Below, in pieces: positions 51,274 to 61,110 of a stretch of 64,000 nucleotides of DNA. Positions within the stretch are counted from its first letter, which is position 1; each line of letters starts with the position of its first letter. The stretch lies in NCBI GenBank assembly GCA_900635465.1, contig LR134135.1, positions 992,001 through 1,056,000 of the forward strand, given 5' to 3'. A program made the position numbers and the translations under genes. The notes beneath the pieces are model-generated. The model ran no database searches and was not told where the DNA came from. It saw only the letters and a list, made by a program, of their open reading frames with translations. Source of the stretch: Lelliottia amnigena. GTDB taxonomy: Bacteria; Pseudomonadota; Gammaproteobacteria; Enterobacterales; Enterobacteriaceae.

Positions 51274-51837
51274 ATGAAATTCAGCAATATTGCTTCTTCC
51301 GTTATTGCTTCGCTGGTATTCGTTGCGGGTGCCGTGCATGCAGAAGATCCTGTGCCGCCGGTTTCCGTTAATGGCGGTACCGTGCATTTTAAAGGTGAAT
51401 TAGTTAACGCCGCGTGCGCAGTGAATACTGAATCCGCCGATCAGATTGTTAATTTGGGCCAGTACCGTACGGCTAAATTTACGAAAGTGGGCGACACCAC
51501 CTCTAATATTCCTTTCAACATTGAACTGAATGATTGCGATCCAGACGTGGCGAAAACGGCATCTGTGGCCTTCACGGGGCAAATCGATCCGACAGATAAA
51601 ACGCTGCTGGCCATTACTTCAGGCAGCAATGACAACACCGCACAAGGCGTGGGCATTGAAATCCTCGATAGCCAGTCCAGCACACTGACCCCTGATGGCG
51701 CAACGTTCTCTGCAGCGAAAGCGCTGATCGAAGGCACCAACACCCTGAACTTTACCGCCCGCTATAAATCCACTGCGGCAACGACCGCACCAGGCCAGGC
51801 AAACGCCGATGCCACCTTCGTGATGAAATACGAATAA
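51274..51837 (+). CDS. fimA: FimA, type 1 fimbrial major subunit
   Basis: Main pilin of a chaperone-usher fimbria. The ATG at 51274 (SD AAAGGA) gives 187 residues with a signal peptide cut at VHA-EDPV. The pilin fold shows [16 protein letters not shown] and [10 protein letters not shown], a conserved disulfide pair, and the C-terminal [10 protein letters not shown] beta-strand with penultimate Tyr, the chaperone-recognition motif. First gene of fimAICDHF. Confidence 0.93.
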   Translation: MKFSNIASSVIASLVFVAGAVHAEDPVPPVSVNGGTVHFKGELVNAACAVNTESADQIVNLGQYRTAKFTKVGDTTSNIPFNIELNDCDPDVAKTASVAFTGQIDPTDKTLLAITSGSNDNTAQGVGIEILDSQSSTLTPDGATFSAAKALIEGTNTLNFTARYKSTAATTAPGQANADATFVMKYE

Positions 51838-51900
51838 CCCTGCTTTCAGGGACGATCTGGCCTCAGGGAAGAGGCCTGTTCTTCGATTTGAGGGTCGGGT

Positions 51901-52446
51901 ATGACCAGATTAAGGCTCCTTTTACTGCTGCTTTTGTCTGCGGTGACGCCTGTGATGGCGCATACCGTGGTGGTGGATGGCGGAAAAGTGCATATGAAAG
52001 GCGAGCTGGTGAACGGGGGTTGCGCCGTCGCGCCCGATAGCCAAAACCTGCGTATCGAAATGGGGCAATACCGCACCAACTCATTTGCCGGTGTGGGCAG
52101 TTTTTCGACGGTCAATGTGCCCTTTATCCTGCGGCTGGTTGAGTGCAGCGTCGACGTCTCGCGCACGGTAGGCGTCATGTTTGAGGGCGTCACGCCCGCT
52201 GAGGATCCGCAAGTCTTTCTGGCGACCTCTCAACCCGGCGAAAGCCGCGTCAGTAGCGGTGTGGGGCTGGCATTATTTGATTCGCAACAGCGGCAGATTA
52301 TCCCCAATGCGGCGGCTAGTAACTGGCGGCCAATAGATTCTTCTGAGATGGACTTACATTTCAGCGCACGCTATCGGGTTATTTCTGAACATCTTGTGCC
52401 GGGCAATATCCAGTCGGATGTCTGGTTCGCGTTGATTTATCCCTAA
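51901..52446 (+). CDS. fimI: FimI, minor fimbrial subunit
   Basis: A pilin-family protein encoded between fimA and the chaperone, the position of fimI; in E. coli FimI ends assembly at the cell-proximal end. It has 181 residues, with signal peptide [20 protein letters not shown], then [16 protein letters not shown] and [13 protein letters not shown] with paired cysteines. The C-terminal strand ([10 protein letters not shown]) is degenerate compared with FimA. Confidence 0.88.
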   Translation: MTRLRLLLLLLLSAVTPVMAHTVVVDGGKVHMKGELVNGGCAVAPDSQNLRIEMGQYRTNSFAGVGSFSTVNVPFILRLVECSVDVSRTVGVMFEGVTPAEDPQVFLATSQPGESRVSSGVGLALFDSQQRQIIPNAAASNWRPIDSSEMDLHFSARYRVISEHLVPGNIQSDVWFALIYP

Positions 52447-52487
52447 CGGCATACACCTGCGAACATAATATTAAAGGTATTGTTGTG

Positions 52488-53180
52488 ATGAACTCCCTGA
52501 ATAAACCCGGACTCATTTTATCGATTATTTTAATGATGGTTTCTCTGTCCGTAGAGGCTTCTGGTGGGATCGCGTTGGGTGCGACGCGCGTGATATATCC
52601 GGCGGATGCCAGACAAACGTCGCTGGCGATTACGAACAGCAATAAGCAAGAACGGTATTTAATTAACGCGTGGATTGAAAACGATCGCGGGCAAAAAGAA
52701 AAAACCTTTGCCGTCACGCCGCCGCTGTTTGTGAGTGAGCCTGACAGCGAAAACACGCTGCGCATTATTTACGCGGGCCCACCGCTGGCAACCGATCGCG
52801 AATCCCTGTTTTTCATGAACGTAAAAGCCATTCCTTCGGTGAATAAAGCGAATCTGGAGGGAAAAAACGTTCTGCAACTGGCGATCCTGTCGCGGATAAA
52901 GCTTTTCGTACGCCCCAAAAATCTGGCGATGCAGCCGGAAGAGGCCCTTTCGCAGCTGAAGTTTGAGCGTACTGGAAATCACTTGAAAGTCAGCAACCCC
53001 TCGCCGTATTACATCACGCTGGTCAATCTTCAACTGGGCGGACAGAAGCTTGAAAATCTGATGATCGCTCCGAAAAACGCCGCGCAGCAGGTTCTTCCGA
53101 CAGGCGTCAGCGGCACGCTTTCCTGGCAGAGCGTGAATGATTACGGTGCCATTACGCCGGCGCGTCGCGTCGCACTGTGA
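52488..53180 (+). CDS. fimC: FimC, periplasmic pilus chaperone
   Basis: A PapD-like chaperone that donates its G1 strand to pilins. About 230 residues, starting at ATG 52488 or GTG 52485 (SD AAAGG at 52473 favours either). The signal peptide is cut near VEA-SGGI. Two Ig-like domains: the G1 strand [17 protein letters not shown] is diagnostic, and the conserved Arg is in GATRVIYPA. Its TGA overlaps the fimD start (GTGA). Confidence 0.93.
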   Translation: MNSLNKPGLILSIILMMVSLSVEASGGIALGATRVIYPADARQTSLAITNSNKQERYLINAWIENDRGQKEKTFAVTPPLFVSEPDSENTLRIIYAGPPLATDRESLFFMNVKAIPSVNKANLEGKNVLQLAILSRIKLFVRPKNLAMQPEEALSQLKFERTGNHLKVSNPSPYYITLVNLQLGGQKLENLMIAPKNAAQQVLPTGVSGTLSWQSVNDYGAITPARRVAL

Positions 53181-55762
53181 GCAGAGTCAGGGCGATGAAC
53201 ATTCCACGATGGCGTTACTGCCCGTGCGCGCTGGCGTTGGCGGCAGTTCTCTTTCCACAAGCGGGATGGAGCGAAAGCTATTTCAACCCGGGGTTTTTAT
53301 CCGACGACACTGCCGGTGTGGCGGATTTGTCTCGCTTTGAGCAAGGGCACCAACAGGCGCCGGGTATTTACCGTGTGGATATCTGGCGCAACGAGGAGTT
53401 TATCGGCACGCAGGATGTGCGTTTTGAGACGGACGAGAAAAGCACGGCTCCCGTGGCGGGCGGGCTTTCGCCCTGTATCACGCGTGCGATGCTTGACCGC
53501 TTGGGCGTGAACATCAATGCGTTTCCGGAACTCGCCCAGACGACGGACGATACCTGTATTCCACTTGCGACGGCCATTCCAGGCAGCGAGATCGGATTCA
53601 ATTTTGCCTCTCTGCGCCTCAACATCAGTTTGCCGCAGGTGGCGATGCATAACAGCGCGCGCGGCTATATTCCCCCTGAGCAGTGGGACGAGGGCATCCC
53701 GGCGATCCTGCTGAACTACAGCTTTAGCGGAAATAAGGGCAATGACGATGACAACAGCTACTACCTCAATCTGCAAACTGGCCTGAATTATGGTGCCTGG
53801 CGCCTGCGAAACACCGGCGCGTGGCGCGCCACGCAAAGCAACGGAAATAGCCATCGCGAGTGGCAAAACATCGGGACGTCGGTGGAACGTACGGTCATTC
53901 CACTCAAAAGCGAGCTGGTCTTGGGTGACAGCAATAGCGGCAATGATGTTTTCGACAGCATGGGATTCCGTGGTTTGCGGCTCTTTTCGTCTGACAGTAT
54001 GTACCCGGACAGCATGCAGGGCTACGCCCCGACCGTGCGCGGCATCGCCAGAACGCCTGCAAAAGTGGTGATACGCCAGAACGGTTACGTGATTTATCAA
54101 AGCTACGTGCAGCCGGGGGCGTTTGCCATCAGCGATCTGAACCCGACGTCATCAAGCGGCGATCTCGACGTGACGATTGAAGAGAAAGACGGTAATCCAC
54201 AACGCTATACCGTTCCGTATTCCACCGTGCCGTTATTACAGCGTGAAGGCCGGGTGAAATACGATCTGGTGGCTGGCGACTATCGCAGCGGTAATAGCGA
54301 GCAAGAGACGCCATTCTTCACCCAGGGCACGCTGATTACGGGGCTTGCCAACGGCTATACGCTGTATGGCGGCACGCAGCTGGCATCACGCTACACCGCG
54401 CTGGCGATTGGTGCGGGGAAAAACCTCGGTGACTGGGGCGCCGTTTCAGTCGATTTAACTCATGCTCGCAGCCAACTGGCCGATGACAGCCGTCACGAAG
54501 GGCAGTCTTTGCGTTTCCTTTATGCGAAATCGTTGAACGACTTTGGCACCAACTTCCAGCTGCTGGGCTATCGCTACTCGACAAAAGGGTTTTACACGCT
54601 TGATGACGTGGCGTGGAAATCTATGGAAGGCTATCAGTACAGCGATACCAAAGACGACAACGGCGTACCCGACGTCCAGAGCTATCACAATCTGACATGG
54701 AATAAAAAAGGACGATTTCAGCTCAACATCTCTCAATCATTGGGAGATTACGGTTCAGTTTACGTCTCAGGCAGCGAGCAAACGTACTGGGGAACCAGCG
54801 ATTCCAGCGTCTGGTATCAGCTGGGCTACGCCGGTGGAGTGCAGGGGGTGAGCTATTCCGTTTCGTGGTCATGGAACCAGGCAGTGGGGATAGGGGGGAC
54901 GGATAAAATTGCGTCATTTAACGTCTCCGTACCGTTCAGCCTGTTTACCCGGCACGGCTATCGCCGCGACAGTGCGTTCGATCGCGCCTACGCAACCGCC
55001 TCCGCCAGCCGGAACAGCGAAGGCGACAGCAGCTGGCAAACAGGGATCAGCGGCACGCTACTGGAGGACAGAAACCTCACTTACAGTGTGACGCAGGGAC
55101 ATACCAGCAACAACGGTGGCAGCGGTAGCGCCAGTGCCAACTGGCAGGCGGCCTACGGTACGTTTGGTGCGGGGTACAACTACTCGCGCGAGCAGCACGA
55201 TCTTAACTGGCAGATGTCTGGCGGCGTGGTAGGGCACGCGAATGGGGTGACCTTCAGTCAGCCTCTTGGCGACACCAACGTGTTGATTAAAGCGCCAGGC
55301 GCGTCGGGCGTGAATGTCGAAAACCAGACCGGGGTAAAAACGGACTGGCGCGGTTACGCGGTGATGCCTTATGCCACGGTCTATCGCTATAACCGTATTG
55401 CGCTGGACACCAACAGCATGAATACCAATACCGATATTGAAAATAACGTCAGCAGCGTCGTGCCTACCAAAGGCGCTCTGGTGCGCGCCAGCTTTGACGC
55501 GCGTATAGGCGTACGTGCGCTCTTAACCGTCATGCGCGACAATCAGCCCGTGCCTTTTGGGGCGGTAGTACGCGAAATAGAAAGCGGTGTGACCAGCATG
55601 GTGGGCGACGACGGACAAATTTATCTGAGCGGTTTACCGCTGGCGGGGGCGTTATTAATTCAGTGGGGCAATAGTGCCAATACTCAATGCCGCGCGCCTT
55701 ACGCACTGCCGGAAGAGAGCTTGCAACAGGCCATCACGCTTAAGGAGATTCGCTGTGATTAA
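53177..55762 (+). CDS. fimD: FimD, outer-membrane usher
   Basis: 24-strand outer-membrane assembly platform for the pilus. It has 861 residues from GTG 53177, overlapping the fimC stop; ATG 53195 is an alternative. The signal peptide is cut near GWS-ESYF. The N-terminal chaperone-binding domain is followed by the barrel with plug ([21 protein letters not shown]) and C-terminal domains ending in the Cys pair around [12 protein letters not shown] and LKEIRCD. E. coli FimD and SfmD are of similar size. Confidence 0.94.
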   Translation: MSRVRAMNIPRWRYCPCALALAAVLFPQAGWSESYFNPGFLSDDTAGVADLSRFEQGHQQAPGIYRVDIWRNEEFIGTQDVRFETDEKSTAPVAGGLSPCITRAMLDRLGVNINAFPELAQTTDDTCIPLATAIPGSEIGFNFASLRLNISLPQVAMHNSARGYIPPEQWDEGIPAILLNYSFSGNKGNDDDNSYYLNLQTGLNYGAWRLRNTGAWRATQSNGNSHREWQNIGTSVERTVIPLKSELVLGDSNSGNDVFDSMGFRGLRLFSSDSMYPDSMQGYAPTVRGIARTPAKVVIRQNGYVIYQSYVQPGAFAISDLNPTSSSGDLDVTIEEKDGNPQRYTVPYSTVPLLQREGRVKYDLVAGDYRSGNSEQETPFFTQGTLITGLANGYTLYGGTQLASRYTALAIGAGKNLGDWGAVSVDLTHARSQLADDSRHEGQSLRFLYAKSLNDFGTNFQLLGYRYSTKGFYTLDDVAWKSMEGYQYSDTKDDNGVPDVQSYHNLTWNKKGRFQLNISQSLGDYGSVYVSGSEQTYWGTSDSSVWYQLGYAGGVQGVSYSVSWSWNQAVGIGGTDKIASFNVSVPFSLFTRHGYRRDSAFDRAYATASASRNSEGDSSWQTGISGTLLEDRNLTYSVTQGHTSNNGGSGSASANWQAAYGTFGAGYNYSREQHDLNWQMSGGVVGHANGVTFSQPLGDTNVLIKAPGASGVNVENQTGVKTDWRGYAVMPYATVYRYNRIALDTNSMNTNTDIENNVSSVVPTKGALVRASFDARIGVRALLTVMRDNQPVPFGAVVREIESGVTSMVGDDGQIYLSGLPLAGALLIQWGNSANTQCRAPYALPEESLQQAITLKEIRCD

Positions 55763-56762
55763 GACCCGCTGTTTGGCGGCGGCACTGCTAGCGCTCATGC
55801 CTGCGACGCATGCGCTGGCGACCGTCTGCGTCAACCAAAACGGTGTCCCAACCGATGTGTACTATGACTTAACGGATAAATTTAACAGCTCGAATAATCA
55901 GATTGGGCAGATCGTCACGCTGGCAGAAAAATCACAGTGGGTGGGTGTAAATGCGGTATGCCCGAAAGGGACGTCGGGCAATACGACCAAGCGCAGTTAC
56001 GTCACCGATTTTCCTATTACCAGCACCATCGACAGCTACAAGTACCTGAAGCTCAATGATTATCTTGATGGCGCGATGAAAATTACCGACAGCTACGCGG
56101 GTGTTTTTTATCCTCCTCAGTCTTTTATTCAAATGGGGAGTCATCCTAACGTTTCCAAAAACCAACCTTTTGGCGTTCAGGATTCAAAGCTGGTATTTCG
56201 ACTCAGAGTGACGCGGCGGTTTATCAACATGGTTGAGATCCCGCGTCAGACGATGTTTCGCGTTTACGTTACAACAACGTCAGCCGATCCGTTGACGACG
56301 CCGGTTTACACCATCAGCTACAGCGGCACGATTCAGGTGCCGCAAAGCTGCGCGATTAACGCCGGTAAAGTCGTCGAGTTCGATTTTGGCGACATCGGCG
56401 CGTCACTGTTTAGTCAGGCCGGGGCGGGGAATCGCCCCCAAAATTTGAACCCCAAAACGCAAACCATCGCCATCAAATGCACCAACGTGGAGGCGAACGC
56501 GTATCTGACAATGTGCGTTGAAGCGGAAAAGGTGTCTGGAAACGCATTGATTTCTGACAACCCTGATTTAGGTTTTATCGTGGCAACGGCCAGCGGCGCG
56601 CCGCTTACGCCGAATAGCCTCATCAGCAAAATTCCGTTTCGTCTGGATGATAACGCCTCGGCGGTGGTGGGGATTAGCGCCTGGCCAGTAAGCATCACAG
56701 GGAAAAAACCGAGTGAAGGGCGCTTTCGTTCACGCGGATACCTGCGTGTGGATTACGACTAA
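55755..56762 (+). CDS. fimH: FimH-type two-domain tip adhesin
   Basis: Tip adhesin by position and architecture. The GTG at 55755 overlaps the fimD end and gives 335 residues; the signal peptide is cut at ALA-TVCV. Residues about 22-195 are an N-terminal receptor-binding domain with Cys24 and a second Cys in NAVCPKG. Residues about 200-335 form a pilin domain with [19 protein letters not shown]. The adhesin domain does not resemble the mannose-pocket sequence of E. coli FimH, so the receptor is unknown. Confidence 0.85.
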   Translation: MIKTRCLAAALLALMPATHALATVCVNQNGVPTDVYYDLTDKFNSSNNQIGQIVTLAEKSQWVGVNAVCPKGTSGNTTKRSYVTDFPITSTIDSYKYLKLNDYLDGAMKITDSYAGVFYPPQSFIQMGSHPNVSKNQPFGVQDSKLVFRLRVTRRFINMVEIPRQTMFRVYVTTTSADPLTTPVYTISYSGTIQVPQSCAINAGKVVEFDFGDIGASLFSQAGAGNRPQNLNPKTQTIAIKCTNVEANAYLTMCVEAEKVSGNALISDNPDLGFIVATASGAPLTPNSLISKIPFRLDDNASAVVGISAWPVSITGKKPSEGRFRSRGYLRVDYD

Positions 56763-56768
56763 GGGGGA

Positions 56769-57296
56769 ATGATGCGCAAAATGATGTTACTCGCCGTAAT
56801 GACCCTGTCAGGTGCCCCGATGCAGGGATCGATGGCGGCGACGCCGCTGGGTGAAATCAATATTGAACTGTACGGGAACATTGTAGATTTCACCTGCGTG
56901 GCGGAGGGTAGCGACAGTAACAAGTCGGTGACGCTGGGTACGTGGCCGACAAAGCAATTGAGCACCACGGGCAGCAGAACGCAGGCAATGCCCTTTACGC
57001 TCAAGTTGACCGGCTGTCCGCCGGGCGCCGCCTCGATCACATTTACGGGAAAGGTCGATGCGCGCGATCCTCAGCTTCTTGCGCTCAATGACGCCAGTCA
57101 GGCAAGCAATGTCGCCGTAGAGATTCGCGATCACGATAAAACGCGTTTGCCGCTTCAGCAGGCGAGTCAGGAGATGGTTGTGGATGCGCAGGGAAATGCG
57201 GTGCTGGCGTTTTATGCCAATTACATCGCGACCGCAAATAATCCTACGCCCGGTCGCGCTGATGCGGATGCGACATTTATGATTAATTATTATTGA
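56769..57296 (+). CDS. fimF: FimF-like minor fimbrial subunit
   Basis: Adaptor pilin encoded after the adhesin. It has 175 residues, with signal peptide cut near SMA-ATPL. Pilin motifs include INIELYGNIVDFTC, KLTGCPPGAAS and the C-terminal ADADATFMINYY, the donor-strand-accepting end with penultimate Tyr. It is the last structural gene, 6 bp after fimH, and is followed by a terminator. Confidence 0.9.
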   Translation: MMRKMMLLAVMTLSGAPMQGSMAATPLGEINIELYGNIVDFTCVAEGSDSNKSVTLGTWPTKQLSTTGSRTQAMPFTLKLTGCPPGAASITFTGKVDARDPQLLALNDASQASNVAVEIRDHDKTRLPLQQASQEMVVDAQGNAVLAFYANYIATANNPTPGRADADATFMINYY

Positions 57297-57303
57297 GCCG
57301 AAC

Positions 57304-57340
57304 GGTACTCCCGGAAACGCGTTAATGCGGTGGGAGTACC
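57304..57340. terminator. Bidirectional terminator between fimF and fimZ
   Basis: A perfect 9-bp stem GGTACTCCC / GGGAGTACC with a 19-nt loop, followed by TTTGCTTT on the plus strand. It separates the convergent fimF and fimZ genes. Confidence 0.75.
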
Positions 57341-57346
57341 TTTGCT

Positions 57347-57979
57347 TTATAGCAGCTCGTGAGCTTTAGCATAGTCGATGAGCTCGACAATCGTCTGCAC
57401 GCCTAATTTCGTGTAAATATTTGACTTGTGCGCGCTAATTGTTTTGTTGCTAAGTAATAATTGTTCTGCAATTTCTTTATTAGACAACCCATTCGCCAGA
57501 AAACGTAAAACGGTCACTTCCCTGTTGGATAATGGCATATCATTTAATGCCCCTTTATGCGAGCCGTGATGATTTATAAAGCTCAGCGTTTCATAGGGGA
57601 AGAAGGAATATCCAGAGAGCAACATCTCTACGGCGTTATAGATATCGCTGAGATCTTTTCTTTTGCTCACAAAGCCGTTTGCCCCCGCACGCATCGCGCG
57701 CCCGGCGTAAAAAGATTCTGATTTCGAAGAGAGAAAAAGAACTTTTATGTTTTCATTTAAGTTCTTGATTCTTTTTAATAAAGTAAATCCATCCGATCCC
57801 GTCATCTCAATGTCGAGGATCACCAGATCGATAGGGTAATTTCGAATGTAATCGAGCACTTCATGGCTGTCGCCAGATTTGAGTTTTACCGCGATGTTTT
57901 TATTTTTCTCTAACAGGACCTCTATCGACATTCTGACGATAGGATGTTCGTCCATAATGATAATGGATGCAGGTTTCAT
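57347..57979 (-). CDS. fimZ: FimZ, response-regulator-type activator of fimbriae
   Basis: A NarL/FixJ-type regulator; Salmonella FimZ activates fimA. The start MKPASIIIMDEHPIVRMS (57979) gives 210 residues, the E. coli/Salmonella length. The receiver domain has Asp in LVILDIEMTGSDG and LFLSSKSESFYAGRA. The LuxR helix-turn-helix is LSNREVTVLRFLANGLSNKEIAEQL, here split as LSNREVTVLRF and NGLSNKEIAEQLLLSNKT. Four of its Arg codons are the rare AGA or AGG (three AGA, one AGG). No cognate kinase is nearby. Confidence 0.95.
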   Translation of the reverse strand: MKPASIIIMDEHPIVRMSIEVLLEKNKNIAVKLKSGDSHEVLDYIRNYPIDLVILDIEMTGSDGFTLLKRIKNLNENIKVLFLSSKSESFYAGRAMRAGANGFVSKRKDLSDIYNAVEMLLSGYSFFPYETLSFINHHGSHKGALNDMPLSNREVTVLRFLANGLSNKEIAEQLLLSNKTISAHKSNIYTKLGVQTIVELIDYAKAHELL

Positions 57980-58759
57980 TTTTTTATGCCTCAGGTGGTT
58001 AACACGCAATGTAAAAGCGCGGGTAAGCCGGAAGGATAATTTTGCAGATCCTTATACGGGGTATTTCCCTGGAAAAAGCGCAAGCATCCTTGTTATGTAG
58101 TAATGAAACATTTCCTCAACGTGATGGTTGAATTGAGACTTAACGGTCAGGTATTGCTATTTCTTATTTTTGTCCGGAACAGGCTTATTATACCTTGTAA
58201 GTTTTCTCCGAAAAGCCCGTAAATTATCCGGGGCTCCTTGCTTAATATAATCTTCTGGAGAGCTAAATCGTTCATTTTAAATTCAGGCTAAATAACCACG
58301 TGTTGAAGTTAAGGTGGGTGATGATATTTATGTAATTGCAAAAAATAATACAAACGACTCAATGTTAATTTTATGTTTCCTTTTTCAGCGCTTCAACGCG
58401 CATACGCGCTCGCCATTCCTAAAGTAGAATTCAGCGCATCTCCCCGTATCACACCTTCATTTGAAAGCGATTTACCCTCTTTAAGAGCATCATCACGTCA
58501 TGCAGCAGAATCGGCTGTCTGCCGTCGATGCACTTATTTTTTACACCTTGAATAGTAAGGCTTTTACCCACCACTCATCTCATTAACAAATTTTGTGAAA
58601 AGTTAACTTTTGGATGAAATCTCTGATTTTCTAAGGCGGAGCAGCGTTAAACGTGGCGAGAGAGTGAAATTTAGGAATAGTTGTAATTTTTAATAAAATG
58701 TTAAATTAAGGCCTGATTTTAATAATTATCGTAAGCCATTTCCTAAACCTCTTTAGGAA
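57980..58759. other. Intergenic region between fimY and fimZ
   Basis: 780 bp, AT-rich, especially 58140-58380 and 58570-58760. It should contain the fimZ promoter and leader. Short open frames (for example 58373-58555 on the plus strand) have no SD or family resemblance. I see no RNA gene that I recognise, but its length suggests complex regulation, as for Salmonella fimZ. Confidence 0.6.
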
Positions 58760-59485
58760 TTAAAGGCTTAAAGAAGGGGGATCGGACAGCCGATGGAGAA
58801 GATGCAGTAATTCCTGACGATGGTGTAAGCCCAATTTTTCCAGGATACGCCCAAGGCGATAAACAATGCGGCTATATGGGCGCTGACGCATGAGCGCAAT
58901 GTGTCGCAGGGACTGACCCTGGGATAAATACTGCAGGATGGTCCACTCTTCGCGTGAAAACCACTGGCTACGATGGGGGGAAGGCGAATTGGTAGCCATC
59001 AAAGCCTTCTGTAAGGCAGGGGCTGAAACCTGGCGTTCAAGCACCTCAAAAGGGCCGGTAGTCTTACAAAATAGACGCGTATCGTAGTCGTCTGAGCGAA
59101 CCAACAAGCTGATGGGGGTAAAGGGGGGATAAAGAATCACTCGTCGTAAAGCATCGAGCATGTCCAGAAGGGACGACGATCGACCCTCTACATCAACCAC
59201 CAGTCTTGCCGTAGGCCAATTTTTAAGGGCATGGAATGCGGGCTCTAGCGCGTCATAGCCGCAGCAATGACTCAATGGCGAAGGCCCATTCTGTAAACCC
59301 GTATGCAGAAAATTATCGCGTGTAACCAGAATAAGAAAGGGAGTGTCTGTTTTACGCGTCTGATTGATGGACTGACTTAGCGACACGAGCCGATCAAAAA
59401 AAGGGGGGCTGGAATGTGAATACGAGAATCCCAGCGAATCGCTTCCTTTCCGACGACGCCGATAGCGGCGTACTGTCATGCGCAT
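58760..59485 (-). CDS. fimY: FimY, LuxR-like fimbrial regulator
   Basis: In Salmonella FimY works with FimZ to turn on type 1 fimbriae. It has 241 residues (Salmonella about 240). The basic N-terminus MRMTVRRYRRRRKGSDSLGF is followed by a central degenerate receiver-like region and a C-terminal LuxR-type helix-turn-helix (SREEWTILQYLSQGQSLRHI). Only one AGA Arg codon is present (residue 94). It lies 26 bp downstream of the EAL gene and is probably cotranscribed with it. Confidence 0.86.
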   Translation of the reverse strand: MRMTVRRYRRRRKGSDSLGFSYSHSSPPFFDRLVSLSQSINQTRKTDTPFLILVTRDNFLHTGLQNGPSPLSHCCGYDALEPAFHALKNWPTARLVVDVEGRSSSLLDMLDALRRVILYPPFTPISLLVRSDDYDTRLFCKTTGPFEVLERQVSAPALQKALMATNSPSPHRSQWFSREEWTILQYLSQGQSLRHIALMRQRPYSRIVYRLGRILEKLGLHHRQELLHLLHRLSDPPSLSL

Positions 59486-59511
59486 AGATTCTCTCTCAGG
59501 CGAATGTCCTT

Positions 59512-60222
59512 TTACTGTTCAGACCAGCCCATGGAGGGCCAGTAAAATCCCTGACCGAATCCCGCTCCTGCTTGCAGTGCGCACTCCCGATCCCAATGTG
59601 ATTCGATACCTTCTATAAGCACATTGCTGGCGACCTGCGCACAGCGACTCACCAGCTGCGCTAATGCAGGCGTTCCCCTTTGGCGCCAGAACACAAGTTT
59701 ATCGATCTTGATACCGCTTAAGGGTAAACGACAGCGTAAAAAGGCGCGGATCAGGCCGTCGTCTACGTCGTCAAGCCAGATGCGGCAGCCGCGTTCGGCG
59801 AGGATCTGCAGGCGTTGGGTTACACACGCCCTTGATTCTGCTGAAAGACGTAAGAATGCGTGGGGGTCGACTATCTCAATATTTTGTCCGGAGGCCAGCA
59901 ACGGCAGAACCCGTCTGAAATGTTCTGTCTCGACAAATACGGTTATCGGCAGATTAATAAAAAGGTTGTGGCTGTAGGGCGTGTTTTTTAAGGCGGTAAG
60001 TTGCGCTTCAAGCAACATAAGCGACTGATCAGCAGACTGATGCTGGAAAAATTGTTCGCTTTTCTCAGGCGAAGCGAGAAGGCTCAACAGCTCCATGCCG
60101 ACGATGCGTGATGATGTAAGGGCGACAATGGGTTCGAGTTTGATGCCAATAATTTCACGCGACACGCTGCGCAGTTTGGCAAATTTGTTCGTCGGGGGGG
60201 GCTGCAAATGAGGAGGAGGCAA
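59512..60222 (-). CDS. EAL-domain protein of the fim cluster (STM0551-like)
   Basis: A stand-alone EAL domain in the position of Salmonella STM0551, reported there to hydrolyse cyclic-di-GMP and repress type 1 fimbriae. Up to 236 residues from TTG 60222; the true start is uncertain because no SD precedes it and a C8 run lies at about codons 8-10. The motifs are altered: ELL for EAL (GMELLSLL), IEIVD for the EITE element, DDVDDG for DDFGTG, with IKIDK and IEGIES retained. Activity therefore needs testing. Confidence 0.8.
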   Translation of the reverse strand: MPPPHLQPPPTNKFAKLRSVSREIIGIKLEPIVALTSSRIVGMELLSLLASPEKSEQFFQHQSADQSLMLLEAQLTALKNTPYSHNLFINLPITVFVETEHFRRVLPLLASGQNIEIVDPHAFLRLSAESRACVTQRLQILAERGCRIWLDDVDDGLIRAFLRCRLPLSGIKIDKLVFWRQRGTPALAQLVSRCAQVASNVLIEGIESHWDRECALQAGAGFGQGFYWPSMGWSEQ

Positions 60223-60454
60223 ACGCGGTCACTGCACTGTCCTGTTATCTTCCGGGCTCCCAGGCGCCGGATTACCGCAGGCTAGTGTGCGGGTCATCTG
60301 TTTAAGAAAATACCAGGCGTTACTTAAAGAGTCTTAAGCCTTTTCGTAGTGAGATGAAATGCGAGGAAAATCGACGTAATGTTGAAAAAATAGACGTATT
60401 TACAGTGGATGTCAGAGATGCTGTTGAGAAGGCAGGCGATTGCGTTAAAAGGCA

Positions 60455-60482
60455 TTGACTCACTTGTCATTGGCCGTATAAT
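60455..60482 (+). promoter_or_regulatory. Promoter of argU
   Basis: -35 TTGACT (60455-60460) and -10 TATAAT (60477-60482) with a 16-bp spacer, near consensus, 37 bp upstream of the mature tRNA. A GC-rich stretch after the -10 region is compatible with stringent control. Confidence 0.85.
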
Positions 60483-60519
60483 TCCACGCGTTTCACCCCC
60501 GCAAGTGCACGTTATCCGT

Positions 60520-60596
60520 GCGCCCTTAGCTCAGTTGGATAGAGCAACGGCCTTCTAAGCCGTAGGTCGTAGGTTCGAATCCTACAGGGCGTACCA
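60520..60596 (+). tRNA. argU: tRNA-Arg (anticodon TCT)
   Basis: A 77-nt cloverleaf with encoded CCA. Acceptor arm GCGCCCT / AGGGCGT (first pair G-U), D loop AGCTCAGTTGGATAGAGC, anticodon arm ACGGC-CTTCTAA-GCCGT with TCT at 60554-60556, T arm GTAGG-TTCGAAT-CCTAC. It reads the rare codons AGA and AGG. In Salmonella the same gene at the fim cluster is called fimU. It is a frequent phage attachment site in E. coli, but no integrase follows here. Confidence 0.97.
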
Positions 60597-60801
60597 TGTG
60601 TTTTCTGCCATTCCTTAAGTGCTCAAAACCCTCCAGCCGCATTCAAAAAACAATACCCTACAAGATACAGTTTCAACGTTTTGCTATTAACGATTTGATT
60701 AAACGCCATGGCATTTCTCACATTTCTCTACCATGCTGATTAAACCTTGCTGTTCATCGTGAGGATGATGTTGTTTCTTATTAATCACAAGGAATTAGGT
60801 T

Positions 60802-61077
60802 ATGAAAAAGACGACTGCCCTTTTGTTAGGAACCGCGATCCTCTTCACCTCGAATGCCTTTGCGGCCGAGCTACTCACCCGTGAAGACTTCAAGAAAGTC
60901 GAATCCCAGTATGAAAAGATAGGTTCTGTGTCGACCTCTGGTGAGACTGCGATTGCTGATGCGAAAGAAGAGCTCATCAAAAAAGCCGATGAGAAAGGCG
61001 CGGATGTGCTGGTATTGACCTCCGGGAATACAGAAAACAAAATTCACGGCACTGCCGATATCTACAAGAAGAAGTAA
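60802..61077 (+). CDS. YdgH/BhsA/McbA-family periplasmic protein (DUF1471)
   Basis: A small secreted stress-type protein. It has 91 residues, with signal peptide [18 protein letters not shown] cut at AFA-AELL. The remaining 70 residues form one DUF1471 domain: [20 protein letters not shown], then [15 protein letters not shown] and a C-terminal strand GTADIYKKK. Family members in E. coli (BhsA, McbA, YjfN) respond to stress or biofilm cues. SD AAGGAAT precedes the ATG. It is monocistronic. Confidence 0.9.
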   Translation: MKKTTALLLGTAILFTSNAFAAELLTREDFKKVESQYEKIGSVSTSGETAIADAKEELIKKADEKGADVLVLTSGNTENKIHGTADIYKKK

Positions 61078-61087
61078 CCGTCTTTGC

Positions 61088-61110
61088 AGCCACCCATACG
61101 CTGGGTGGCT
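61088..61110 (+). terminator. Terminator after the DUF1471 gene
   Basis: A perfect 9-bp stem AGCCACCCA / TGGGTGGCT with a 5-nt loop, followed by TTC; it starts 10 bp after the stop. Confidence 0.75.

Noticed and set aside
58373..58555. A 60-codon plus-strand open frame between fimZ and fimY
   Set aside because: No SD, no hydrophobic or domain features, and it lies in AT-rich intergenic DNA.
60520..61100. A prophage or island inserted at argU
   Set aside because: The tRNA is followed by a normal small gene with its own promoter region; there is no integrase and no duplicated tRNA end in the window.
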